Positions 43,741-53,804 are shown, counted from the stretch's first letter. The stretch is DNA of 64,000 bases from Blastocatellia bacterium (GCA_016705245.1 JADIYM010000003.1:372001-436000), one strand, 5' to 3'. Made by a program: numbers and translations. The notes: a model not told the origin generated them from the sequence alone.

Positions 43741-45522
43741 GTGGTCATCGTACCCTTCACCCTCTCGCTGATCGTGTGCGCAGCACTCGTTCTGCTCGGT
43801 GCGCTCCTGCTCGCAGCGGCAACGCGCGGACGAGCGCCGCGTTCGCTCGTCCCCGACGACGCGCCGGTCGACCCTACGCGATACGGCCCCGCACTTACGA
43901 ACCGCTGGTTGCGTGGCATCCGCACACTCTTTCTGTCGGCGTGCGTCGTCGCGCTCTGTTTTCATGGATTCTGGGTCTTCGGCGCTCCTGGCAGCGACGA
44001 GTTCGATCGAATCGCCGTCCGCGACCAGCGCAATCGCCGCCTGTCTGAGGCCAGCCTGCGCGGTTGGGTGTTCGACCGGACCGGCCGGCCCGAACGTGCG
44101 CTTGCGAAGTACCGGCTCGACGGCCGGAAGATCGTCCGTGATTATCCGCTGCGCGAATCGGCAGCGAACCTGACCGGGTATGCGGATTTCGTATACGGGG
44201 CCGCCGGATTCGAGCGAGGCTACGCCGACCTGCTCGCCAGGCCGTCGTCCGCCGTGAACACCCTGTCGTCGCCGGCGCCCGTCGGTTCTGATCTGACCAC
44301 GACGATCGACATCGACCTCCAGCGTGAGGCTTTCGAACTGCTCGCCGGACGGCGTGGAGCCGTCGTCGTACTCTCGCTTCCCAATTCCGAGGTCCTGGCA
44401 ATGGTCTCGAGCCCGTCGTTCGATCCCGAGATCCCCCTCCGCGACGACGCCGCGTGGCGCACGCTCAAGGAAAACGCCGTGAAGGCTCCGGAGTTGAGTC
44501 CGCTGACCGACCGTGCGCTCAAGACCTACTACCTCCCTGGGTCGACCTTCAAGGTGCTCGTCGCCATCGCGGCGATCGAATCGGGCCTGGGTGAGGAGCG
44601 TTTCACGTGCACCGGAGGCGGCTATCTCGCGCCTTCGTCGCGTCGCGAGATTCTCGACGACAGCGGGAGCGTGCACGGCACGATCGGCCTCGACGACGCG
44701 CTGAAGCACTCCTGCAACCAGTACTTCGCGCAAATGGGCGTCAAGCTCGGCACGGGACGGCTTTCGACCGTGGCCCAGCGTTTCGGAATCGAGACCGGAG
44801 CCCTCCGCGAGGTGCGCGACACGGACCTCTGGCGGCACTCGGCCGCGGCAGATCCGACTGACTTCGTCTCGGCGTTTGGTCCTCCGCCGTCGCGCGTATT
44901 CCTTCCGGCTACTTTCGATGACACGTTCACGCCGTACAGCCTCGCCATCGAGTCGTTTGGCCAGGGACCGAACCAGATGACGATGCTTCAGCTCGCGCTG
45001 CTGGCAGCCGGAGTCGCATCGCAGGACGGTCGCTTGAGCAAGCCGGCGCTCGAGGCCGGCGTCGAGCCGCAAATGCTCGGCCAGGTCTGCTCGCCCGAGA
45101 CCGCGGCGCGCGTCCGTCAAATGATGAAGTCGGTCGTCGACGGCGGAACGGCCGCCGGTGCGTTCGGATCGCTCCGCGGACGAATCGCGACTGGCGGCAA
45201 GACCGGCACGGCACAGCGCATCGTGACCGTTTACGATCCGAAAACGCTCGAACCTAAGACCCGGCGCAATCGCGAGGGAGAGGAATACGTCGTCCGCGAC
45301 ACGAGTGTCGACGCGCTCTTCATTGGTTTTGCGCCCTACGAGAATCCGCAGATCGCGTACGCCGTGATCGTCGAGGATGCCGGCCACGGCGGGAAGGCCG
45401 CTGCGCCCGTCGCCGTCGGAATCGTGAAGAAGGCACTGGAGCTGAAGCTGATCACGGCCAAGCCGCCCGCCGAAACCGCCGATCAACCAAGGGAGCGACG
45501 TCGTGACAACGGCACCCGCTGA
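43741..45522 (+). CDS. Class B penicillin-binding protein (PBP2/PbpA-like transpeptidase)
   Basis: About 593 aa from GTG 43741; a GTG at 43672 lies inside the repeat. Helices near residues 3-25 and 60-80 anchor the protein. The transpeptidase motifs are GSTFKVLVA (SxxK), KHSCNQYFAQM (SxN) and GGKTGTAQRI (KTG). It cross-links peptidoglycan, probably in the elongation complex with the RodA encoded next (20-bp overlap). The N-terminal dimerisation region is short, as in PbpA. Confidence 0.92.
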   Translation: MVIVPFTLSLIVCAALVLLGALLLAAATRGRAPRSLVPDDAPVDPTRYGPALTNRWLRGIRTLFLSACVVALCFHGFWVFGAPGSDEFDRIAVRDQRNRRLSEASLRGWVFDRTGRPERALAKYRLDGRKIVRDYPLRESAANLTGYADFVYGAAGFERGYADLLARPSSAVNTLSSPAPVGSDLTTTIDIDLQREAFELLAGRRGAVVVLSLPNSEVLAMVSSPSFDPEIPLRDDAAWRTLKENAVKAPELSPLTDRALKTYYLPGSTFKVLVAIAAIESGLGEERFTCTGGGYLAPSSRREILDDSGSVHGTIGLDDALKHSCNQYFAQMGVKLGTGRLSTVAQRFGIETGALREVRDTDLWRHSAAADPTDFVSAFGPPPSRVFLPATFDDTFTPYSLAIESFGQGPNQMTMLQLALLAAGVASQDGRLSKPALEAGVEPQMLGQVCSPETAARVRQMMKSVVDGGTAAGAFGSLRGRIATGGKTGTAQRIVTVYDPKTLEPKTRRNREGEEYVVRDTSVDALFIGFAPYENPQIAYAVIVEDAGHGGKAAAPVAVGIVKKALELKLITAKPPAETADQPRERRRDNGTR

Positions 45523-47121
45523 CCGACCGCCAGTCGCCGTCGACGCCGAGCCGGCCTCCGTGAAGGCTGTTGCGGTGCAGCCGGCGTCGCACCGGCCGTC
45601 GCTGCACATCCTGCTCGTGGCGCTCCTGTCGCTCGTGGCCGTTGCGGCACACGCCGGCGTGATATCAGCGGGCGCCCTGAGAGGTTCGACCCGAGCCTCG
45701 TGGTGGCAATTCGGAATGTAGCGCTGTTCGTCCCGCTCATCGGCGTCGTGCTATGGCTCGGCCGCAGCCAGCGCTATCGCGGATCGATGGTGCTCTACAC
45801 CGCCGCCGTGCTGCTCTTCACGCTTGGGCTGGCCGTTCAGTACCGGCTCTTCACGGATCCAGAATACGGCGCCCGCGGCATCGCCAGGCGCGAGGCGCGC
45901 GAGGCGAAGGCGCAGACGATCCGGTACCTCAACATCCAGACCGGGTATTCGGACGAAAAGAAGGCTGCGATCTTCGGGTCCACGCAGGTGCCCGAGGCGC
46001 CGCCGGCCGACGCCCGTGCTACCGAATACACGCTCGGCGACATTCTGACGTCGACGAACACCTGGATACCGCTCATCGGACTCCTGGCGTTCTGCCTCGC
46101 ATTCCGGCTGTTCCGGAGCGATAACTTCCTTCTCTGGCTGCAGCGCCACACGATGCTCATCGCGCTCGCGACGCTGCTGCCGTTCGCTCTTATCGTCATC
46201 GTCTTCAGTTCGGACGGCAAGTTCCTGGGACAGACAACGCCGTGGGAACCGGTGAAGATCGTCTTCCTCGTCGCCTACGCGGCTATGCTCGCCGACGCGT
46301 ACCGCCACCTCGCGCGAACTCGGTGGGGCATTCCGCAGGCGCGGTTCACGCTGCCGTTCCTCGTCGTCGCGGCAATCCCGATGATCCCGTTCTTCGTGCT
46401 TTCGGATTTCGGTCAGATGCTCGTGTTTTTCGGCGTCTATGCGGTCCTTTATGCGATCGCCGTGCGCTCCAGGGTACAACTCGCGTGGGCCGTGGCGATC
46501 GTGCTCGCGTTCGCGCCGTTGCTCTACCTCGGATTCGGCGTTCCCGGGCGCGTGAACCTGAGGTTCCATCTCTGGCTCAACACGTGGCAGGCGCCGGCCG
46601 AGGACACGGGCTGGTGGCAGCCGTTCCTCGCACGAAAGCGGTCCGACTACGGATTCGCCGTCTCGAACGACGATGCGTGGTACGACCAGTCGTCGCAACT
46701 CGCGCAGGGGTTGTTCGGAATCGCCGACGGCGGGGTCCGGGGACAGGGCCTCGGGCTCGGGTATCCGGAAATCGTCCCGGTCTCGGATTCCGACTTCATC
46801 TATGCGGCGATCGGCGAAGAGTTCGGCATTCTGGGAGGCCTGGCGGTGCTTCTCGCGCTCGCGGCGTTCGTCTGGTCTGGCACCGTCGTCGCTATCGGAT
46901 CGCGCGACATGTTCACGAAGCTGATGGCCGCCGGGTTCACGGCCTTTGTCGGATTCCAGTCACTCGTTAATATAGGCGGCGTCATCCGGATGTTGCCGAT
47001 GACCGGCATCACACTTCCTTTCGTCAGCCACGGTGGCTGGTCTTTGATCACATCCTTCGCAATGCTCGGGATCCTGATGGCCATTGCTCACCGGAACGCC
47101 GTCGCGACCGGTCCCGAATGA
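45503..47121 (+). CDS. RodA/FtsW/SpoVE-family glycosyltransferase, apparent frameshift
   Basis: GTG 45503 has GGGAG 7 nt upstream and encodes a Pro/Ala leader and a helix (LHILLVALLSLVAVAAHAG) before a stop at 45721. The next frame carries PERFDPSLVVAIRNVALF and the rest of a SEDS protein to 47121, including GGVRGQGLGLGYPEIVPVSDSDFIYAAIGEEFG. One missing C in the three-C run at 45675-45677 would restore a single protein of about 539 aa. SEDS proteins polymerise glycan strands from lipid II with a partner class B PBP, here the upstream gene. Confidence 0.88.
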
Positions 47122-47134
47122 GGAGGCTGACAGA

Positions 47135-47455
47135 ATGCTTTCGAATTCATCCGCCTCGCGAAACCGCCGGAAGGGACCGCGTCGCTACCTCAAGCTGAAG
47201 ATCGTCCTTTCCGGCAGCGATGCACTCGGCGAGACTTTCACCGAAACCACGGAAACGCGCGTCGTGACGAAAGAAGGAGGCTCGCTCATCACGACCAGGC
47301 GCCTCCGAATCGGATCGACTCTTCGCGTTTCGACTCCGGACGGGAAGTTCAATGCGCCGGCCACGATTCGCAATTCGCGACACGACGCCCACACCAACAC
47401 CTATCAGTGCGGTTTCTGCTTCGAGGAGGACGTCCACGGCTGGGTTCTCCGCTGA
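47135..47455 (+). CDS. Small PilZ-like domain protein
   Basis: 106 aa from ATG 47135 with GAGGAGG 8 nt upstream. A basic start RNRRKGPRRYLKLKIVLSG is followed by beta-strand pattern TETRVVTKEGGSLITTRRL and RIGSTLRVSTPDGKF. This resembles PilZ domains, where RxxxR and a later D/NxSxxG bind c-di-GMP. The second motif here is KEGGSL, so ligand binding is uncertain. It lies just before an NtrC-type response regulator. Confidence 0.7.
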   Translation: MLSNSSASRNRRKGPRRYLKLKIVLSGSDALGETFTETTETRVVTKEGGSLITTRRLRIGSTLRVSTPDGKFNAPATIRNSRHDAHTNTYQCGFCFEEDVHGWVLR

Positions 47456-47539
47456 CGAGTTTTCTGCCGTGCGTCCCCCCAACGCCCGGCTCGACACCCA
47501 CAATTTCCGCCCTCCAGCTCCCGCGATCGGATTCGGGAT

Positions 47540-48964
47540 ATGTCGACTGCCGCTGAACCGTCCACCGTCCTCGTCATAGACGACGACGAAACGATCTGCG
47601 AGTTGCTCAACGAGTCGCTCGCCGAAGATGGATTTCAGGTCGAGAGCGCTCCCAATGCCGAGGAAGCTCTGATCAAGGTCCGGCAGATGCCATACGACGC
47701 CATCGTGACCGACCTGAACCTCCCGGGCCTCAAGGGCACCGACGTAGTGCGGCAGGCGCTGACGATCTATCCGAATGCCATCATCGTCGTGATGACCGGG
47801 GCGGGATCCATCGCGGCGGCCGTCGAGTGCATGAAGCTCGGCGCGTACGACTTTCTCTCGAAGCCCTTCGACATTCTCGCTCTGACCGACCTGCTCAAGG
47901 GCGCAATCAGCGAGCGACTCGAACGTGCGCACCGACGGTCTCGATCGACCGGTCCGCTCGACCTTCAGACGGCTCTGGCCGAGGCCGAGGCCGACACGAC
48001 GCCGGAGAGCATGATCGGCATCAGCTCAGGGATGCGCGAGGTCTTCGAGCTCATCGAGATCGTCGCGCGCAGCAACTCGACGGTGCTCGTCACCGGCGAG
48101 ACCGGAACGGGCAAGGAGCTCGTCGCCCGCGAGCTGCATCGGCGGAGCCGGCGTGCGAGTCAGGCGTTCGTCGGGCTGAACTGCGCAGCCATCCCCGAGA
48201 CGCTTCTCGAAGACGAGCTCTTCGGGCACGTGAAGGGAGCGTTCACCGGCGCGCAGTCGGCGCGCGTCGGCCGATTCGAGCAGGCCCAGCACGGGACTCT
48301 GTTTCTCGACGAGATCGGCTGCATCAACCTGCAGGTCCAGGCTAAGTTGCTGCGGGTGCTGCAGGAGCGAGAGATCGAACGGCTCGGCGACTCGAAGACG
48401 ATCAAGTGCGACGTGCGCATCATCGCAGCGACCAGCGCCGACCTCGAGAGCATGATCGAAGAGAATTCGTTCCGGCGGGACCTGTATTACCGGCTCAACG
48501 TCATTCCGATCAAGATGCCGCCGCTTCGCAGCCGCCCTGAGGACATCCCCCCGCTGGTAGACCATTTCGTCGCGAAGTATTCGAACGAGCTGGGTTTCGA
48601 AGATCAGGTCGTCACTCATCTCGCCATCAAGCGGCTGATGAGCTACGACTGGCCCGGCAACGTCCGGGAGCTCGAGAACGCCATCGAGCGCGCGGTGGTG
48701 CTCAGCCGTGGGCGTGGCGAGATCCTGCCGACGGATCTGCCGGCGGAGGTCGTCGGAGAGCGGATTCCGGACCTTATCAGCCAGATCCGGGTTCCCGAGG
48801 GCGGCATTAACCTCGAGGACGTTCTCGCAAGCGTGGAGCGGGAGCTGCTCAGGCAGAGCCTGCAGATGGCGTCCGGGAATCAGAGCCAGGCCGCGGAGCT
48901 TCTCGGGCTCAAGCGGACGACGTTCCTCGACAAGATGAAGAGGTTGAAGCTCGAGGAGGAGTGA
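47540..48964 (+). CDS. NtrC-family sigma-54-dependent response regulator
   Basis: 474 aa. The receiver domain shows acidic pocket IDDDE, phospho-acceptor Asp in YDAIVTDLNLPG and Lys in LSKPF. The AAA+ domain has Walker A VTGETGTGKELVAREL, the sigma-54 loop GHVKGAFTGAQ, Walker B GTLFLDEIG and arginine finger PLRSRPEDIP. A Fis-type HTH (NQSQAAELLGLKRTTFLDK) ends the protein. No histidine kinase is adjacent, so partner and regulon are unknown. Confidence 0.95.
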   Translation: MSTAAEPSTVLVIDDDETICELLNESLAEDGFQVESAPNAEEALIKVRQMPYDAIVTDLNLPGLKGTDVVRQALTIYPNAIIVVMTGAGSIAAAVECMKLGAYDFLSKPFDILALTDLLKGAISERLERAHRRSRSTGPLDLQTALAEAEADTTPESMIGISSGMREVFELIEIVARSNSTVLVTGETGTGKELVARELHRRSRRASQAFVGLNCAAIPETLLEDELFGHVKGAFTGAQSARVGRFEQAQHGTLFLDEIGCINLQVQAKLLRVLQEREIERLGDSKTIKCDVRIIAATSADLESMIEENSFRRDLYYRLNVIPIKMPPLRSRPEDIPPLVDHFVAKYSNELGFEDQVVTHLAIKRLMSYDWPGNVRELENAIERAVVLSRGRGEILPTDLPAEVVGERIPDLISQIRVPEGGINLEDVLASVERELLRQSLQMASGNQSQAAELLGLKRTTFLDKMKRLKLEEE

Positions 48965-48989
48965 GCGGGACCGCAGACAAGATCGCGCT

Positions 48990-49066
48990 AAGGCGCAAAG
49001 GCGCAAAGTCCAGAAAAGACCTTCAGGGCAGTGAATGCCGTATCTTCCTTTGCGCCTTTGCGCCTT
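48990..49066. repeat. Perfect 19-bp hairpin, CTTTGCG family
   Basis: AAGGCGCAAAGGCGCAAAG at 48990-49008 pairs exactly with 49048-49066 across a 39-nt loop. It lies 25 bp downstream of the response regulator stop and shares its unit with the hairpin at 9009-9071. The rest of the 272-bp gap to the next gene shows nothing else definite. Confidence 0.72.
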
Positions 49067-49236
49067 TGCGCGAGGCTTGTCCCACTCTTCCGTTCCCCTA
49101 CCCCTAACCCCCTCCGAACGCTCCAATTGACGCCTGTTTGCGCCCCCTGTTACTTTACTCGTGCAGGATTGTTAGATTCTTACGGCCGACCCGTTTCAAT
49201 GGTCGTGTCGAAACGCGAAGGAGCGAGCCCGCTGTA

Positions 49237-49440
49237 ATGTCCGAACCCTACAACAACAACGCCAACAAGATTTTCTGGTCCGTCTTTGCGACGATCGTCA
49301 CCATCGGCATCGTGTATGCCGCTTCTATCGGCAATCTCAAGACGTCCGAGACCTTCGTCGTCAGCCTCCTGTGCGCCATTTCGATCGGCGGACTAGCGTA
49401 CCTCGACATCAACCCCGCGTTTAACCATCAGCCAGAATAG
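49237..49440 (+). CDS. 67-aa two-helix membrane protein, unknown
   Basis: From ATG 49237 it has two hydrophobic segments, IFWSVFATIVTIGIVYAA and TFVVSLLCAISIGGLAYL, joined by a short loop, with polar ends. The family is not recognised. It precedes the two TonB-like genes on the same strand (142-bp gap). The ATG is preceded by AAGGAG at a rather long spacing, so the start is moderately certain. Confidence 0.6.
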   Translation: MSEPYNNNANKIFWSVFATIVTIGIVYAASIGNLKTSETFVVSLLCAISIGGLAYLDINPAFNHQPE

Positions 49441-49582
49441 CGGGAACCGAAAACGCCGCGCCGCGTCTTTTGAGGCGGCGCCGTCAAACCAGTGGGGCGC
49501 GGGCAAACGAGACAAGGTCCAATCGACTCTACTGCGTGGAGGCGAATCGCCGGTTTTTCCGAATCTGGAGATGTGACGAAAT

Positions 49583-50746
49583 ATGATGTCGGACAAGATG
49601 ATGTTTGGCGAAGCATTCGACCCGAAGGACAACTTCTTCGCCCGAATGCTCAGCAATTTCAAGGCGGCGTGGGCGGCGAGCACCGGCGAAGGTGACGTTC
49701 CGGGGGATGCCCCGGTCCACTTCACGATGATTCGTGAGGAGATCGTCTTCAAACGGCTCGCCGAGCAGCTCGGATTCGCCTTTGGTGAACTGCAGCGCGA
49801 CCCGGCCGGCTTCGTCAAAGTGCTCGTTTCGCCCGACGAGAGCAATCCCGACCAGCTCAAGACCCGGCAGGCGGCGTGGGCGCTGACGGTCATCGTGCCG
49901 CTCGGCTTGATTGGGGCTTTCCTCTTCGGCATCCTGATCTACTTCATGATCTATGGGCGTCCGCTCACGAACGTAGAGGCGTCGACCGACACGCCGCTCT
50001 ACGACGTCACGATGCTCGACAAGCCGTATGAGAAGCCGACTCCGACCGACAAGCAGGGCAAGGCCGGCAAGCCGGGTGATGCGGGCGGCGGCGGCGGCGG
50101 CAAGAACGAGCCTCAGCCGGTTGCGAAGGGCGTTCCTCCTCAGACCTCGATGAAGATGGATCAGCCGATCGCCGATCTGACGACGAAGACGCTGCCTCCG
50201 CCTCCGCCGAAGCCCCTCAATCTGCCGAACTCGGTGCTTGCGGAAGCGGTACCGAATCGGACCGACGATCTCTCGCGGCTCGGGGATCCGAATGGCAAGG
50301 TGGGACCCGAGTCCGATGGCTCCGGCAAGGGCGGCAACTATGGTTCCGGCGCCGGCAGCGGCGTTGGTGGCGGTGATGGTCGCGGCGAAGGCGCCGGCCA
50401 GGGCTTCGGCCGCGGCGGCGGGCCTGGCGGCAACGGCGGCGGTGGCGACGGTGGCGGCGCCTCATCGCGGGTGGCGGTGTCGAAGGCGCGCGTGCTCAAC
50501 AGCCCGCGTCCGGCGTACACGGAGCAGGCTCGGCAGAACAAGACCCAGGGCAGCGTGACGCTGCGAGTGACCTTCGGCGCGAACGGACGCGTCAAGTCGG
50601 CGTCGGTCGTGCGCGGGCTTCCGGATGGGCTCAACGAAAAAGCCATCGAAGCTGCCTACAAGCTCAGCTTCGAGCCGGCGCGAAACGGCGCCGGCATACC
50701 CGTTGATTCAACGCAGACGGTGAGTGTGAACTTCACTATCAGGTGA
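49583..50746 (+). CDS. TonB-family energy transducer, Gly-rich (first of pair)
   Basis: 387 aa. A cytoplasmic N-terminus of about 110 residues precedes one helix (ALTVIVPLGLIGAFLFGILIY). A periplasmic Pro- and Gly-rich linker with a roughly 70-residue glycine-dominated stretch follows. The C-terminal TonB fold reads PAYTEQARQNKTQGSVTLRV ... AIEAAYKLSFEPARNG. It would couple inner-membrane energy to outer-membrane receptors such as the Oar-like protein at 17.4 kb. The long cytoplasmic N-terminus is unusual for TonB. It overlaps the next transducer by 4 bp. Confidence 0.88.
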   Translation: MMSDKMMFGEAFDPKDNFFARMLSNFKAAWAASTGEGDVPGDAPVHFTMIREEIVFKRLAEQLGFAFGELQRDPAGFVKVLVSPDESNPDQLKTRQAAWALTVIVPLGLIGAFLFGILIYFMIYGRPLTNVEASTDTPLYDVTMLDKPYEKPTPTDKQGKAGKPGDAGGGGGGKNEPQPVAKGVPPQTSMKMDQPIADLTTKTLPPPPPKPLNLPNSVLAEAVPNRTDDLSRLGDPNGKVGPESDGSGKGGNYGSGAGSGVGGGDGRGEGAGQGFGRGGGPGGNGGGGDGGGASSRVAVSKARVLNSPRPAYTEQARQNKTQGSVTLRVTFGANGRVKSASVVRGLPDGLNEKAIEAAYKLSFEPARNGAGIPVDSTQTVSVNFTIR

Positions 50747-51864
50747 CCACGAGTACGCAACGCGATGTGACCGACAGGGGGGCTGCTGAAGTTGGCCCCC
50801 CTGTCGCCATTGCGGCGAAGGAGCGGATGGTTACGACGGATGTGTTGCGAATAGGGCCGCTGCCCGAGCCGGGCCTCTTCGACCGGCTCCGAGCGAGTTG
50901 GAGCCTCGACGCGCTGATTCCGTCGTTCGAGCCGGATCCGACGATGCCGCCCCGCAAGGGATTTCGCATCGCGGGCGCGCTTGCACTTGTCGTTCACGCA
51001 GGCGTCCTGGTTGCGATCGTGTTGTTCGGTCGATACGCGATCATGACGTTCGTCGAGAAGCCGAAAGAGGAATACGTCTGGGTCGCGCCCAACGAATTCC
51101 GGCCGGCGGATAATCCGGATACGCCAGGTTCCGAGCCGGCGACCCCTGACGGCGGACCCGGCGGCTCACCGGCCGACGGCGGCGGCAGCAATACCGACAC
51201 GAAACCGGCGACGGGAGGCGAGTTGCCACCGACATCGCCCGTGCCATCGCCGGTACCGTTGAACCTGCCGCCTCCGCCGACTCCCGTCAGCCTGCCGATG
51301 ACGGCAACGATTCAGGGTCCGGACCTGGCGGTGCCGCCGCCCGCTGGTGAGATTGGCCTGCCCGGAGCGCCTGACAAGCCGGGCGAGCCGTCGACCGGTG
51401 CTGACGGCGGCCGTGGTGTCGGCGACGGTCGCGGCGATGGAGGAGGACCCGGAACTGGCCCCGGATCGGGAAGCGGACCGGGTGGTCCGGGCGGCCGCGG
51501 GCCGGGTCCCGGCGGATCGACCGATGGCCGAACTGGTGGTGTCGGCGGCCCGGGAGGCAACGGCCCCGGAGGCGGGGTACAGGACCGCAATGTGCGGATG
51601 GTGCGAAAGTCACCCCCCAAGATTCCGAAGAAGATGGCAGAGAAGGGCTCTTTCGGAACGGTGAAGCTGAGAGTGACGATCGGTCCGGACGGCTCTATCC
51701 TGAGCGTCATACCGGTCAACACGCTCGCCGATGGCGGAACGCAGGCGGCGATCGACTCGATCTATCGATGTAGGTTCGAGCCTGCCATACGCAACGGCGT
51801 GGCGGTAACTGACACCATCATCGTTACGCAGAACATTTCGCCGTTGACGGGCTACAGAGAATAG
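50743..51864 (+). CDS. TonB-family energy transducer (second of pair)
   Basis: 373 aa from GTG 50743. A cytoplasmic N-terminal segment of about 75 residues, one helix (ALALVVHAGVLVAIVLFGRY), then a Pro-rich (PPPPTPVSLP) and Gly-rich linker. The C-terminal TonB domain has PPKIPKKMAEKGSFGTVKLRV and AIDSIYRCRFEPAIRNG. It is a paralogue of the upstream gene and co-translated with it. No ExbB/ExbD genes are in the window. Confidence 0.88.
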   Translation: MTTSTQRDVTDRGAAEVGPPVAIAAKERMVTTDVLRIGPLPEPGLFDRLRASWSLDALIPSFEPDPTMPPRKGFRIAGALALVVHAGVLVAIVLFGRYAIMTFVEKPKEEYVWVAPNEFRPADNPDTPGSEPATPDGGPGGSPADGGGSNTDTKPATGGELPPTSPVPSPVPLNLPPPPTPVSLPMTATIQGPDLAVPPPAGEIGLPGAPDKPGEPSTGADGGRGVGDGRGDGGGPGTGPGSGSGPGGPGGRGPGPGGSTDGRTGGVGGPGGNGPGGGVQDRNVRMVRKSPPKIPKKMAEKGSFGTVKLRVTIGPDGSILSVIPVNTLADGGTQAAIDSIYRCRFEPAIRNGVAVTDTIIVTQNISPLTGYRE

Positions 51865-51887
51865 CCACCCCATCGCGCGTCGATTGG

Positions 51888-51978
51888 CCCAGAACCCCGG
51901 AGCGTAGCGAGGGGCCGACGTACGACCCAAGTCGCGTGGAGATCACAGTCGGCCCCTCGCTACGCTCGGGGTTCTGGG
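51888..51978. repeat. Long hairpin with 31-bp arms and a one-base bulge
   Basis: The left arm 51888-51919 begins CCCAGAACCCCGGAGCG and the right arm 51948-51978 is its reverse complement apart from one extra G on the left. The loop is 28 nt. It is 24 bp after the stop of the second TonB-like gene and could terminate transcription. Its sequence differs from the other hairpin families in the window. Confidence 0.72.
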
Positions 51979-52021
51979 TCAACCGCTGGCTGTTTTACGA
52001 CACTTCCTCGCGACCCATTGC

Positions 52022-52053
52022 GACCCGTGCGTTACCGCGACGGTACTGATGCG
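52022..52053. repeat. REP-like family 1 copy
   Basis: The sequence ACCCGTGCGTTACCGCGACG followed by GTACTGATGCG matches the elements at 43502-43532 and 43636-43666 with a few differences. It lies in the 249-bp gap between the TonB-like genes and hisS, where no gene is seen. Confidence 0.6.
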
Positions 52054-52113
52054 TTGACCGCGCGTCGTTGAGACACGTTCATTACAAACCTATGACTGTC
52101 TCCTCATCTGTGT

Positions 52114-53464
52114 TCACCTGTGGACGAGTTCTTTCCCGACCTCAGATCGCTCGACCTGCCTCTGTTCGCCGGTTGCCAGGGTCTTGAGCGTGACCTTGCC
52201 TGCGGCGCGTTCATCCGGGCCGACAATGGCGACAACCGGATAACCTCGACCGTCCGCGTATTTCATCTGCTTGCCAACCTTGTCGAGGTCCGGGAAGAGA
52301 TCCACGCACAATCCGGCTGCCCGAAGCTCCCCCGCCAACGCAATTGAATCCCCGATCGACGCCTCGTCCCAGACCGCGACCATCACGTCCGCGACGGTCT
52401 CGGCGTCACCGAACATCCCCCGTTCTTCCATCACCACGATGATCCGCTCGAGTCCAAGTGAAAACCCGCACGCCGGGATCTGCCGCCCGAGGAACATGCC
52501 CACGAGGTTGTCGTACCGGCCGCCGCCGCCGAGTGATCCAGCCAGGTCCGCAACCGCGACCTCGAAAATAGGTCCGGTGTAGTAGCTCAGCCCGCGCGCA
52601 AGAAATGGATCGATCCGGAAGTACCTTCCGGCTGCCGTGCCTGCCGCATAGCCCACCAGCGTTCGCAGCTCATCGACGCCGGTTTTTCCCGCCTCGTTCT
52701 CGCCAACAGCTTCCGCAAGCCGGTCCAGCATCTCGTCCTGCGGCGACTCCGCCAGCGCGAGCATTCCAACCAGGTGGTCGATTGCCACGCCCTCGACGCC
52801 GCGCTCGGTGAGCTCCTTACGGACGCCGTCAACGCCGATCTTGTCGAGTTTATCGATGGCGACGAGTGCCGTGCCCTCGAGCGCGGCCGGAATCCCGGCC
52901 GACTCGATCAGACCAAAAGTAGCTTCCGGTGATTCAACCGGATCGAGAAGTCCGTGAACCCGAGCTGCTCGAGCACGGTCGCCACCGCCGACGCCACCTC
53001 AACCTCGACCGTCAGCGACGACGAGCCCACGACGTCGACGTCGCACTGGTAAAACTCGCGAAATCGGCCCTTCTGCGGCCGATCCGCGCGCCACACAGGC
53101 TGTATCTGATAGCGCTTGAAGTACTTCGGAAGCTCGTTCTGGTATTCGGCAACGACACGCGCCAGCGGGACAGTCAGGTCGTACCGCAGCGCCATGTCCG
53201 CGACGTCGTTCTCGACCGCCGTTCCGGACGCGAGCGCGCGCTCGATTTTTCCCCGCGGTGCATGATCTTGAAGACGAGCTGATCGCCTTCCTCGCCATAT
53301 TTGCCGAGCAGCACCTCGAGTCGCTCACACGCCGGCGTCTCGAGCGGCTCGAACCCGAACGACCGATATACCGACTTAACCGTGTCGATCACGCGCTCGC
53401 GCCTGAGCATCTGGCGCGGCAACAGGTCGCGCATTCCCTTCGCCGGTTTCGTGCTTGTGGCCAC
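52114..53464 (-). CDS. hisS: Histidyl-tRNA synthetase, two apparent frameshifts
   Basis: Three consecutive frames together give a full class II HisRS. The first runs KGMRDLLPRQMLRRE ... LVFKIMHRGEK. The second has MALRYDLTVPLARVVAEYQ (motif 2 region) through RLNHRKLL. The third holds ARGLSYYTGPIFEV and GGGRYDNLVG with GFSLGLERII (motif 3). Frame changes sit at a five-T run (53246-53250) and a four-A run (52915-52918) on the plus strand; adding one base at each restores about 450 codons. Since the enzyme is essential, sequence error is the likeliest cause unless another copy exists. Confidence 0.9.
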
Positions 53465-53540
53465 GGAAAACTCCCGGTCGCCGATTCACATGGATTGAAG
53501 GGAGCACGAACGCGCTCCCTTCGATCGGCGGCCGGGCATT

Positions 53541-53804
53541 CTACTCGATATCGGCCTGGAAACAGGCACGCGACCCACAGCACGCGTGTGGATGTGCGAG
53601 GCTGTCGTCGGGACCGGCGCTCGCCATCGTCCCTAGACACCAGTAGACCGCCGTCGTCGACACGCCCGTCTGCCACGGCGCCGGATCCGACCGGTCGCCG
53701 ACGAGCGTCCCGAACGCGGTTTTCGTTCTCAGGAGCCGGCACACGACCGGCGGCGTCGCCTCGGCTCGACCGTTTTCGGTCCGTTCCGTCGTCGGGCCCG
53801 TCAT
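53541..53804 (-). CDS. Cys-rich small protein at the end of the molybdo-oxidoreductase operon
   Basis: 87 aa; ATG overlaps the stop of the FAD subunit (53801-53804). The C-terminal part is rich in Cys and His (VYWCLGTMASAGPDD, HPHACCGSRACF). It could bind metal or an Fe-S centre. The family is not recognised. The overlap suggests it belongs to the same operon. Confidence 0.6.
   Translation of the reverse strand: MTGPTTERTENGRAEATPPVVCRLLRTKTAFGTLVGDRSDPAPWQTGVSTTAVYWCLGTMASAGPDDSLAHPHACCGSRACFQADIE

Noticed and set aside
43678..45609. 643-codon open frame on minus opposite the PBP gene
   Set aside because: The plus strand carries intact SxxK, SxN and KTG motifs; the antisense frame is a composition artefact.
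53240..53255. Programmed ribosomal frameshift in hisS
   Set aside because: The slippery-looking G4A5 run is tempting, but a second frameshift in the same gene and others nearby at homopolymers make sequence error the simpler reading.
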